A stretch of 64,000 bases of DNA. Source: Streptococcus oralis subsp. tigurinus AZ_3a (GTDB taxonomy: Bacteria; Bacillota; Bacilli; Lactobacillales; Streptococcaceae). Of the stretch, positions 41,186 through 48,068 are shown one piece after another. Position 1 is the first letter of the stretch. The number at the start of each line of letters is the position of its first letter. The notes beneath the pieces were generated by a model, which was not told the origin of the DNA, made no database searches, and worked only from the letters and a program-made list of their open reading frames with translations. The translations under genes and the position numbers were made by a program. Where the stretch lies: positions 33,838 through 97,837 of the forward strand of contig AORU01000009.1 of assembly GCA_000344275.1 (NCBI GenBank), written 5' to 3'.

Positions 41186-41209
41186 GTTCAAAGTAGAGAA
41201 AGGAATATC

Positions 41210-41560
41210 ATGGCAAATCATTTCCGTACGGATCGTGTGGGCATGGAAATCAAGCGTGAAGTCAATGAGATTTTGCAAAAGAAAGTCCGTGATCCGCGTG
41301 TCCAAGGTGTGACCATTACAGATGTTCAGATGCTGGGTGACTTGTCTGTTGCCAAGGTTTACTACACCATTTTGAGTAACCTGGCTTCGGATAACCAAAA
41401 AGTTCAAATCGGGCTTGAAAAAGCAACTGGTACGATCAAACGTGAACTTGGTCGCAATTTAAAATTGTACAAAATCCCAGATTTAACCTTCGTCAAAGAC
41501 GAATCTATTGAATATGGAAACAAAATTGACGAGATGCTACGCAATCTGGATAAGAATTAA
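41210..41560 (+). CDS. rbfA: Ribosome-binding factor A
   Basis: 116-residue KH-like 30S maturation factor; family motifs [15 protein letters not shown] and LRNLDKN-type end. ATG 41210 has AAAGGA upstream and is preferred to the in-frame start at 41183. Last gene of the operon, separated from infB by the hairpin array. Confidence 0.95.
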   Translation: MANHFRTDRVGMEIKREVNEILQKKVRDPRVQGVTITDVQMLGDLSVAKVYYTILSNLASDNQKVQIGLEKATGTIKRELGRNLKLYKIPDLTFVKDESIEYGNKIDEMLRNLDKN

Positions 41561-41586
41561 GAAAGAGGGGGAACCCTCTTTTTTGT
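41561..41586 (+). terminator. rbfA terminator
   Basis: AAAGAGGG / CCCTCTTTTTT. Confidence 0.9.
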
Positions 41587-41662
41587 TGCTTGAATGCTAG
41601 ATATGCCGTGATAATATTCCATAAAAAAGCAACTTTAATCAATGAAATTTCTTTGAAAAGGC

Positions 41663-41691
41663 TTTATATTTTTCTTATAGCATGATATGAT
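41663..41691 (+). promoter_or_regulatory. Promoter of the 41723 gene
   Basis: TTTATA, 17-base spacer, TATGAT with TGA before it (extended -10). Confidence 0.5.
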
Positions 41692-41722
41692 AAGATGTGA
41701 AAAAAGAAATAGGGAGATAGAA

Positions 41723-42502
41723 ATGGCTGAACAAGATGTAGCTATGCAAGTACTACAACAAGTGGTAAAATTACCTGTGGTCAAAGTTGATCGATCAAAA
41801 TTTTTAGTGGATAAGTTTTCCAAAGAATTAGATCCGAAGGATATTACAATATTATTGGAACAGGGTCCCTCTAGTTTGCTATCTCAGGAAACCTTGGATC
41901 GAGTTGCAAATGCTTGTATTATGGATAATGTTTTGCTTGCAAGTGGGACATCGGTTTTGGCGGGTCTACCAGGAGGGTTGGCTATGGCAATTACCATACC
42001 AGCGGATGTAGCCCAGTTTTATGCTTTCTCATTGAAATTAGCTCAAGAACTAGGATATATTTACGGTTACGATGATCTTTGGGCTTCGCGTGATGAGTTG
42101 AGTGAAGATGCTCAAAACACGCTCTTGCTGTATCTTGGTGTGATGCTAGGAGTAAATGGTACAGCTGCATTGCTTCGAGCGGGAGGTGTTGCAGTTGCTA
42201 AGCAAGTTATGAAAACCGTTCCCCAGAAAGCTTTGACAAAGACCCTCTGGTATCCAATTTTGAAAAAAGTTTTGAAAATTTTTGGAGTCAATCTGACAAA
42301 AGGAGGATTAGCCAAAGGAATGGGGAAATTCATTCCTATCCTAGGTGGTATTATTTCAGGTGGCTTAACCTTTGCAACTATGAAACCGATGGGGGAAAGC
42401 TTACAGCAGGAGTTATCTAAATTAGTTAACTATAATGAGGAACAGTATCAAGAAGACATAGAAACTATCCGAAAAGAAGCAGAAATTATCGAAGGTGAGT
42501 AA
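41723..42502 (+). CDS. EcsC-like protein of unknown function
   Basis: 259 residues. The central segment (VLAGLPGGLAMAITIPADVAQFYAFSL region, about residues 75-115) with Gly-rich hydrophobic stretches resembles the EcsC family, whose function is unknown. Further hydrophobic segments lie near residues 140-165 and 205-225. An AGGGAGAT site precedes ATG 41723. It is directly followed by a 60-codon gene that starts two bases after its stop. Confidence 0.7.
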   Translation: MAEQDVAMQVLQQVVKLPVVKVDRSKFLVDKFSKELDPKDITILLEQGPSSLLSQETLDRVANACIMDNVLLASGTSVLAGLPGGLAMAITIPADVAQFYAFSLKLAQELGYIYGYDDLWASRDELSEDAQNTLLLYLGVMLGVNGTAALLRAGGVAVAKQVMKTVPQKALTKTLWYPILKKVLKIFGVNLTKGGLAKGMGKFIPILGGIISGGLTFATMKPMGESLQQELSKLVNYNEEQYQEDIETIRKEAEIIEGE

Positions 42503-42503
42503 T

Positions 42504-42686
42504 ATGGGACTCATAAAAATTCTAGCCAAGACTTACGGGAATTACTTTTTCATGATGCAAAGCGTCAAAGTTCTGAAGAACATGAAGAAAGATGACAATG
42601 CTCTAGTAGGTTTCGGGAAAGTACTGCTTGCTGACAAGATAATGGATGTAGCTCAGTGGCTCGCAAAACCAGATGATAAGGAATAA
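42504..42686 (+). CDS. Small protein of unknown function, coupled to the EcsC-like gene
   Basis: 60 residues, basic and helical (MGLIKILAKTYGNYFFMM). ATG 42504 is one base after the previous stop, and the GAAGGTGAG of the preceding gene's end can act as its ribosome site. Probably works with its neighbour. No recognised domain. Confidence 0.65.
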   Translation: MGLIKILAKTYGNYFFMMQSVKVLKNMKKDDNALVGFGKVLLADKIMDVAQWLAKPDDKE

Positions 42687-42697
42687 CTTGAAATGAA

Positions 42698-42730
42698 AGA
42701 AACTAGCAGGAATTCCACTGCTAGTTTTTT
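42698..42730 (+). terminator. Terminator after the small protein gene
   Basis: AAACTAGCAG / CTGCTAGTTTTTT. Confidence 0.9.
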
Positions 42731-42744
42731 AATCTCTTCCCATA

Positions 42745-42753
42745 TGGTATAAT
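42745..42753 (+). promoter_or_regulatory. Extended -10 upstream of the BOX element
   Basis: TGGTATAAT; would drive the DUF1858-DUF438 operon through the BOX repeat. Confidence 0.5.
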
Positions 42754-42772
42754 ATAAGCAGTAAAATCATTT

Positions 42773-42879
42773 TATACTCTTCGAAAATCAAATTCAAACC
42801 ACGTCAGCTTCACCTTGCCGTACTTAAGTACAGCCTGTGGCTAGCTTCCTAGTTTGCTCTTTGATTTTCATTGAGTATT
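42773..42879 (+). repeat. BOX element (boxA-boxC form)
   Basis: Begins TATACTCTTCGAAAATC and ends GATTTTCATTGAGTAT, with CACGTCAGC and GCTAGCTTCCTAG inside: the hallmarks of pneumococcal BOX repeats. The boxB module is missing. It ends 21 bases before the DUF1858 start, inside its leader. Confidence 0.9.
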
Positions 42880-42900
42880 AGAACATACATGGAGGTCGTC

Positions 42901-43134
42901 ATGGATAATATCATCGATGTGTCAATTCCCGTTGCAGAAGTGGTGGACAAGCATCCAGAAGTCTTGGAAATCCTAGTGGAGCTGGGTTTTAAACCACTTG
43001 CTAATCCCTTGATGCGCAATACAGTCGGTCGCAAGGTATCGCTCAAACAGGGTTCTAAGCTCGAAGGAACTCCTATGGACAAGATTGTCCGCACACTGGA
43101 AGCGAATGGTTACGAAGTGATTGGATTAGACTAA
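42901..43134 (+). CDS. DUF1858 domain protein
   Basis: 77 residues (ISVPVAEVV-like opening, PEVLEILVELGFKPL). DUF1858 is a small helical domain found with hemerythrin and PAS proteins and in some redox enzymes. GGAGG precedes ATG 42901. The stop overlaps the next start by one base (TAATG), so the two are probably functional partners. Confidence 0.85.
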   Translation: MDNIIDVSIPVAEVVDKHPEVLEILVELGFKPLANPLMRNTVGRKVSLKQGSKLEGTPMDKIVRTLEANGYEVIGLD

Positions 43135-44468
43135 TGGCAGATGAACGGATTCATATCCTACGGGATATTTTGCTAGAATTGCACAATGGCGCCTCTCCCG
43201 AGTCGGTTCAGGAGCGTTTTGATGCAACCTTTACAGGTGTCTCAGCTATTGAGATTTCCCTCATGGAGCACGAGCTGATGAACTCAGACTCAGGTGTTAC
43301 CTTTGAAGATGTCATGGAGCTCTGTGATGTCCATGCCAATCTTTTTAAAAACGCTGTTAAGGGCGTCGAAGTGGAGGACACTGAACACCCTGGCCACCCT
43401 GTTCGCGTCTTCAAGGATGAAAATCTGGCTCTCCGTGCTGCCTTGATTCGCATTCGGAGATTGTTGGATACCTATGAGACTATGGAAGACGAGGAAATGC
43501 TGGCGGAGATGCGCAAGGGTTTGGTCCGTCAAATGGGCCTTTTGGGGCAATTTGATGTCCACTACCAGCGCAAGGAAGAGCTCTTTTTCCCCATCATGGA
43601 GCGTTATGGACACGATTCACCTCCAAAAGTTATGTGGGGAGTGGATGATCAGATCAGGGAACTCTTTCAGACAGCTCTAGCGACGGCTAAGGCACTACCA
43701 GAAGTGTCGATTAACACTGTAAAAGAAGATTTCGAAGCTTTTGCGATAGAGTTTGAAAGTATGATTTTCAAGGAAGAGTCCATCCTCCTCATGATTCTCC
43801 TTGAGTCTTTCACCCAGGATGATTGGCTTCAGATTGCGGAGGAGAGTGATGCTTATGGCTATGCCATCATCCGTCCGTCTGAGAAATGGGTTCCAGAGCG
43901 CCAAAACTTTATCGAGGAAAAGAGTGAAGAGGAACCCGTACAACTAGACACGGCAGAAGGTCAAGTTCAGCAAGTTATCGATACACCAGAAGGCCAGCTC
44001 ACCATTACCTTTACCCCTAAGGAAAAGGAAGCAGTGCTGGACCGCCATAGCCAACAGGCTTTTGGCAATGGCTATCTCTCAGTCGAGCAGGCCAACCTCA
44101 TCCTCAATCACCTCCCTATGGAGATTACCTTTGTCAATAAAGACGACATTTTCCAGTATTACAATGACAATGCGCCAGCTGATGAGATGATTTTCAAACG
44201 GACGCCGTCCCAAGTTGGGCGCAATGTTGAACTTTGTCATCCGCCTAAGTACCTAGAAAAGGTGAAGGCTGTTATGAAAGGTCTTCGTGAAGGTAAAAAG
44301 GACAAGTATGAAATGTGGTTCAAGTCAGATTCGCGAGGCAAATTTGTCCACATCACCTATGCTGCGGTACACGATGAGAACGGAGAATTCCAAGGCGTGT
44401 TGGAGTATGTTCAGGATATCCAGCCCTACCGAGAGATTGATACGGACTATTTCCGTGGATTAGAATAA
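43134..44468 (+). CDS. DUF438 / hemerythrin / PAS domain protein
   Basis: 444 residues. An N-terminal DUF438 region is followed by a hemerythrin-like HHE bundle (GHPVRVF..., FDVHYQRKEELFFPIMERYG around residue 150) that may bind di-iron. A C-terminal PAS domain (about 310-435, FVNKDDIFQYYND) completes it. Family members are thought to sense oxygen or redox or nitric oxide; no output domain is seen. Confidence 0.88.
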   Translation: MADERIHILRDILLELHNGASPESVQERFDATFTGVSAIEISLMEHELMNSDSGVTFEDVMELCDVHANLFKNAVKGVEVEDTEHPGHPVRVFKDENLALRAALIRIRRLLDTYETMEDEEMLAEMRKGLVRQMGLLGQFDVHYQRKEELFFPIMERYGHDSPPKVMWGVDDQIRELFQTALATAKALPEVSINTVKEDFEAFAIEFESMIFKEESILLMILLESFTQDDWLQIAEESDAYGYAIIRPSEKWVPERQNFIEEKSEEEPVQLDTAEGQVQQVIDTPEGQLTITFTPKEKEAVLDRHSQQAFGNGYLSVEQANLILNHLPMEITFVNKDDIFQYYNDNAPADEMIFKRTPSQVGRNVELCHPPKYLEKVKAVMKGLREGKKDKYEMWFKSDSRGKFVHITYAAVHDENGEFQGVLEYVQDIQPYREIDTDYFRGLE

Positions 44469-44477
44469 GGAGAATCA

Positions 44478-44732
44478 ATGAGTTACGAACAGGAGTTTAT
44501 GAAGGAATTTGAAGCTTGGGTTAATACCCAGATTATGATTAACGACATGGCGCACAAGGAAAGTCAAAAAGTCTACGAAGAAGACCAAGACGAGCGTGCC
44601 AAAGATGCCATGATTCGCTATGAAAGCCGCTTGGATGCTTATCAGTTCTTGCTTGGTAAGTTTGAAAACTTTAAGGCGGGCAAGGGATTTCATGATTTGC
44701 CAGAAGGCTTGTTTGGCGAGCGGAATTATTAA
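44478..44732 (+). CDS. DUF1912 family protein
   Basis: 84-residue acidic helical protein (MSYEQEFMKEFEAWVNTQI) conserved in streptococci; function unknown. AAGGAG precedes the ATG. Third gene of the DUF1858-DUF438 operon. Confidence 0.8.
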   Translation: MSYEQEFMKEFEAWVNTQIMINDMAHKESQKVYEEDQDERAKDAMIRYESRLDAYQFLLGKFENFKAGKGFHDLPEGLFGERNY

Positions 44733-44739
44733 TCGTTAC

Positions 44740-44772
44740 AAATCAAAAAGTGCGTATGAACGCACTTTTTCT
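44740..44772. terminator. Bidirectional terminator
   Basis: AAAAAGTGCG / CGCACTTTTT between converging genes. Confidence 0.9.
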
Positions 44773-44774
44773 GT

Positions 44775-45050
44775 TTATACGTCGTGATGTGTGTGTTTGG
44801 TGATCCATTGTTCCATTTTGATATGCAACCAGAATGAATAGATGCCCAAAGTGATGATGGTGAGCAAGAACCACTTGATCCAGTTCCCGAATAATTGAGA
44901 ACCTGTTCCGTCAAAATAGAGGCGACGCCCATCGATGACAGTGTGCTTGACTTTCCAGTTTTGCATCATACAAACTGCCCAAGGCGTAGCGATTCCAATA
45001 GTAAAAACTATGATAAGCATGGCTAGGATAGCATATCCAACGTAGCTCAA
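44775..45050 (-). CDS. DUF898 (YjgN-like) membrane protein, start uncertain
   Basis: Small membrane protein with two hydrophobic segments around a strongly conserved V-K-H-T-V-I-D-G-R-R-L motif and ending W-I-T-K-H-T-H. The only standard start is TTG 45050 (91 residues). However, the family's N-terminal S-Y-F-D-G-G is encoded in frame just upstream (45071-45054), with no ATG/GTG/TTG before it; an ATA at 45083 sits where a start would be expected. Either an unusual start or a lost one. Confidence 0.75.
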   Translation of the reverse strand: MSYVGYAILAMLIIVFTIGIATPWAVCMMQNWKVKHTVIDGRRLYFDGTGSQLFGNWIKWFLLTIITLGIYSFWLHIKMEQWITKHTHHDV

Positions 45051-45215
45051 AAGGCCACCATCAAAGTAACTTTTGTTATTTATATTCTTCTTATTAGCTT
45101 TTTATGTGAATTAATCTTGCACATTACTGCATATTTTATCAAGAAGTTGAATCATTGTCAAATTAGATTGAAAGAAAAAACGGCTAGATTTTTAGGAGCA
45201 ATCTCGTTTCCTTTC

Positions 45216-45244
45216 TTGATTTTTTCCCAAAATCTTGATAGAAT
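45216..45244 (+). promoter_or_regulatory. Promoter of the 45298 gene
   Basis: TTGATT, 17-base spacer, TAGAAT with TGA before it. Confidence 0.65.
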
Positions 45245-45253
45245 ATCTTTATT

Positions 45254-45294
45254 AAATCCTTGTCAGAACAGGGATTTTTTATTGAAAGGATTTT
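45254..45294 (+). promoter_or_regulatory. Leader with alternative terminator and SD-masking pairings
   Basis: AAATCCTT (45254-45261) can pair with GGGATTT followed by T-run (45271-45280), a terminator. It can instead pair with AAGGATTT (45286-45293), which contains the ribosome-binding site. Mutually exclusive structures suggest control of the downstream gene. Confidence 0.4.
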
Positions 45295-45297
45295 ATC

Positions 45298-45693
45298 ATG
45301 TCAAAGAAACTCCAACGGAAAAAACAATTACGAAACAGTCTTCGCCGTTCAGGTGCATTTTCAAGTACGGTGACCAAGGTTGTCGAAGAAACAAAAAAAG
45401 TTGTGAAACATGCAGAAAAATCTGCTAGCGAAGCAGGGAAAGTTGTCTCTAAAAAAGTGGAACAAGCAGTAGAAGCAACTAAAGAGCAAGCTCAAAAAGT
45501 TACAAGCTCTGTAGAAGAATTCGCAGCCAACCTAGGTGGACTTTCAGTCGACCGTGCCAAGACTTTCTACGATGAAGGAATCAAGTCTGCTGCTGATTTC
45601 AAAAATTGGACAGAAAAAGAACTCCTTGCCTTAAAAGGAATTGGTCCAGCTACCATCAAGAAATTAAAAGAAAACGGCATCAAGTTCAAGTAA
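45298..45693 (+). CDS. Lys/Ala-rich coiled-coil protein with C-terminal helix-hairpin-helix
   Basis: 131 residues. A basic N-terminus (KKLQRKKQLRNSLRRS) and an Ala/Lys/Glu-rich amphipathic helix region resemble histone-like or LEA-like repeats. The C-terminal domain ends in a helix-hairpin-helix motif, LKGIGPATIKKLKENG, typical of DNA or nucleic-acid binders. Probably a nucleoid-associated protein; this is inference. Confidence 0.75.
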   Translation: MSKKLQRKKQLRNSLRRSGAFSSTVTKVVEETKKVVKHAEKSASEAGKVVSKKVEQAVEATKEQAQKVTSSVEEFAANLGGLSVDRAKTFYDEGIKSAADFKNWTEKELLALKGIGPATIKKLKENGIKFK

Positions 45694-45706
45694 TCTTTCT
45701 TGCCTC

Positions 45707-45735
45707 TTGCTTTTCCGTCAAAAACTTGTTAAAAT
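45707..45735 (+). promoter_or_regulatory. Promoter of the valine T-box operon
   Basis: TTGCTT, 17-base spacer, TAAAAT. Confidence 0.7.
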
Positions 45736-45741
45736 AAAGCC

Positions 45742-45946
45742 ATTAGAGATGTTTTGAGTCCCACATTTTACAGAAAGTGGCGGTGCTGAGAAGTCCACAA
45801 ATGTGTCAAAACTGGTTGCTGATGGATAAAAAATGAAATAATATTGTCTTTTTATTATAAAGACGAGAGTTGCGGGCTCTGCCCGAAATTGGGTGGTACC
45901 GCGGATAAACACATTCGTCCCTGTCATGGATATGGCAGGGCTTTTT
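45742..45946 (+). ncRNA. T-box riboswitch, valine-specific, controlling the valS operon
   Basis: Stem I with AGAAAGTGG and GGTGCTGAGA motifs; the conserved T-box GGTGGTACCGCG is at 45892-45903. A terminator follows (CCCTG / CAGGG plus T5, 45918-45946). In the specifier loop, between the GTTTT/AAAAC and CACATTT/AAATGTG helices, lies GTC (45805-45807), a valine codon, matching valS downstream. Uncharged tRNA-Val should permit readthrough into four genes. Confidence 0.92.
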
Positions 45947-45970
45947 GCGTCTTAGTCAAAGGAGGTTTTC

Positions 45971-46558
45971 ATGAAGCAATCCTTTAAAACCAGTAAGCTC
46001 TACTATGGTTTTCCTATCTTTATTTTAGGCTATCAGGACCAGAACTTTGGTCACAATATTACGACCTGCAGTTCCTCTTATAGCCTAGGAGATTGGCTAG
46101 TTATCGGTGTCGGCGCTGAGGAAAATGCGGCTGAGCAAATCAAGCATTATCAACAGTTCACGGTGAACATACCTGATGAAAACCTCATGCTCGAAATGGA
46201 GCAGGCTGGTTTTATTAGCCACCGAGAAAAGTTGGGACACTTGGGGCTTGACTATGAGATTTCTGAACGGACTCAGGCACCGATTTTAAAGGCCTGTCCA
46301 GTCGTATTGGACTGTCAGGTAGATAGGATTATCGAGGAAGACGGCAATTGCCATATCTTTGCTAAGATTATCGAGCGACTTGCTGATCCTGAGCTCTTGG
46401 ATGACAAGGGGCATTTTAAAAATGACCGTTTTTCGCCAACTTACTTTATGGGGGACGGCCACCAGCGCGTTTATCGTTATTTAGATGATCGCGTCGACCC
46501 TATGGGGAACTTCATCAAGAAAGCGAGGAGGAAGGATAGCAAGAGTAACATTACCTGA
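45971..46558 (+). CDS. Flavin reductase family protein
   Basis: 195-residue FMN-binding split-barrel protein (FPIFILGYQDQNFGHNITTCSSS, then the dimerising barrel). Substrate unknown. AAAGGAGG precedes the ATG. It is the first gene after the T-box, so it is tied to valine starvation; this arrangement is, in my recollection, shared with pneumococcus. It overlaps the GNAT frame. Confidence 0.85.
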   Translation: MKQSFKTSKLYYGFPIFILGYQDQNFGHNITTCSSSYSLGDWLVIGVGAEENAAEQIKHYQQFTVNIPDENLMLEMEQAGFISHREKLGHLGLDYEISERTQAPILKACPVVLDCQVDRIIEEDGNCHIFAKIIERLADPELLDDKGHFKNDRFSPTYFMGDGHQRVYRYLDDRVDPMGNFIKKARRKDSKSNIT

Positions 46559-47093
46559 GCGAATCGAAACGGAGCGACTGGTCTTGCGAGTCCGCACCGT
46601 TGCTGATGCTGAGGATATCTTTGACTATGCCAGTCGGCCAGAAGTCTCCTATCCAGCAGGCTTTCCGCCCGTCAAGACCTTGGAAGATGAGATTTATTAT
46701 CTGGAGCATATTCTTCCCGAACGCAATGAAAAGGACAATCTCCCAGCTGGTTACGGCATTGTGGTCAAAGGAACTGATACAATCATCGGCTCTGTTGATT
46801 TCAACCACCGCCACGAAGACGATGTCTTAGAAATCGGCTATACCTTGCATCCAGACTATTGGGGACGAGGCTATGTTCCAGAAGCGGCACGTGCCTTGAT
46901 TGAACTAGGTTTTAAGGAACTTGGTCTTCACAAGATTGAACTGATTTGTTTTGACTACAATGTACAAAGTCAACGAGTCGCAGAGAAACTTGGCTTTACC
47001 CTCGAAGCTCGCATCCGAGATCGTAAAGATGCCCAAGGCAATCGCTGTGACAGTCTGATATATGGGTTGCTGAAGAGTGAGTGGGAGGAATAA
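46545..47093 (+). CDS. GNAT family N-acetyltransferase (RimJ/RimL type), start uncertain
   Basis: RimJ-like acetyltransferase: opening LPERIETERLVLR, acetyl-CoA loop DYWGRGYVPEAARAL, and NVQSQRVAEKLGF. The homologous N-terminus would be at V-T-L-P-E, but that codon is GTA at 46545, not GTG or ATG. The nearest standard in-frame start is ATG 46485, inside the flavin reductase gene and upstream of the AGGAGG at 46526. An ATA at 46536 is another candidate. The start may be impaired. The coordinates give the homologous region. Confidence 0.8.
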   Translation, partial: VTLPERIETERLVLRVRTVADAEDIFDYASRPEVSYPAGFPPVKTLEDEIYYLEHILPERNEKDNLPAGYGIVVKGTDTIIGSVDFNHRHEDDVLEIGYTLHPDYWGRGYVPEAARALIELGFKELGLHKIELICFDYNVQSQRVAEKLGFTLEARIRDRKDAQGNRCDSLIYGLLKSEWEE

Positions 47094-47094
47094 G

Positions 47095-48057
47095 ATGAGC
47101 GATGTAAAAAAGGAAGTAAGCCCTTTATCTGAGGAACACTTACGTCAAATTGATGTGGAGTACGCTGAATTAAATGATAGTGATATTATCGAGCGATTAG
47201 CTTATTTAGAAATTAACAACAATGAAAAACGTATTGTTATCTCTGATATTAAACCAACCAAAAAGATAATGTCAGTTTCAAACCAAATTTTTGAGATTCA
47301 AAAAGATTTTCAAAAAATCAAGAATATGTTCGAATTGTTTATTACAGATGTCTCGGATTTTTTAAGTATTAAGAATAAAATTGAGTCAAAGGAGTTGAAA
47401 ATTGAAGAGGCAGACGTGAATCGTTTCATGATTCATTTATTATCCAGTGGAAAATTGTTCGTCGATTTTAATGAAAACCAAATCAAACAGAAATATTCCG
47501 AGGATAGTGAGGAATTTGATTGTATACATAGGTTTGCAAGCTATCAGTATGATACGAACTTTGCTTATCGATTTTGTCATTCTTTGAGGAACTATTCCCA
47601 ACATATTGACTTACCAATAAATGAAATAAAAACTGTTAGTCCAGATGATGAAACCATTTTAGTTGATTTCTATATTGATTTAGATTATCTTTTAAATTCC
47701 AACTTTAAATGGAAAAAATTGAAAATGGAATTGATAGAACTAAACAGAAAAACATCTAAGATTGATGCTATAACTCTAGTTAAAGAATACTTTAATTCTC
47801 TCACAGAGCTCTATGGTAATTATAACGAATTATTTTTAAAGTTAAACCATAATACATTAGTCGATATTAAGTCAAAGTTGGAATCATTAAAATTGAAACA
47901 TACAAGATATTATATTTCAAAGATAAGCAAATACGATCTTAAATATAGTCCGGAAAACTATACACTATCACCACTTGCAGCATTTGCAGAAATTGATGAA
48001 ATTTATATCGAATTATCAAAAATTGGTTTGGTAAATATTGTAAATAAAAACAATTAA
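47095..48057 (+). CDS. HEPN-like protein of unknown function inserted before valS
   Basis: Not recognised as a named family. 320 residues, helical, Lys/Glu/Asn/Ile-rich and clearly more A+T-rich than its neighbours. Residues 165-170 read R-N-Y-S-Q-H, an R-x4-H motif with Asn after Arg, as in HEPN ribonuclease domains of toxins and defence proteins. It follows a hydrophobic helix ([10 protein letters not shown]). GGAGGA precedes ATG 47095; it begins just after the GNAT stop and ends 11 bases before valS. Transcription under the valine T-box is implied. Function as an RNase is inference from one motif. Confidence 0.6.
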   Translation: MSDVKKEVSPLSEEHLRQIDVEYAELNDSDIIERLAYLEINNNEKRIVISDIKPTKKIMSVSNQIFEIQKDFQKIKNMFELFITDVSDFLSIKNKIESKELKIEEADVNRFMIHLLSSGKLFVDFNENQIKQKYSEDSEEFDCIHRFASYQYDTNFAYRFCHSLRNYSQHIDLPINEIKTVSPDDETILVDFYIDLDYLLNSNFKWKKLKMELIELNRKTSKIDAITLVKEYFNSLTELYGNYNELFLKLNHNTLVDIKSKLESLKLKHTRYYISKISKYDLKYSPENYTLSPLAAFAEIDEIYIELSKIGLVNIVNKNN

Positions 48058-48068
48058 GGAGAACACAC

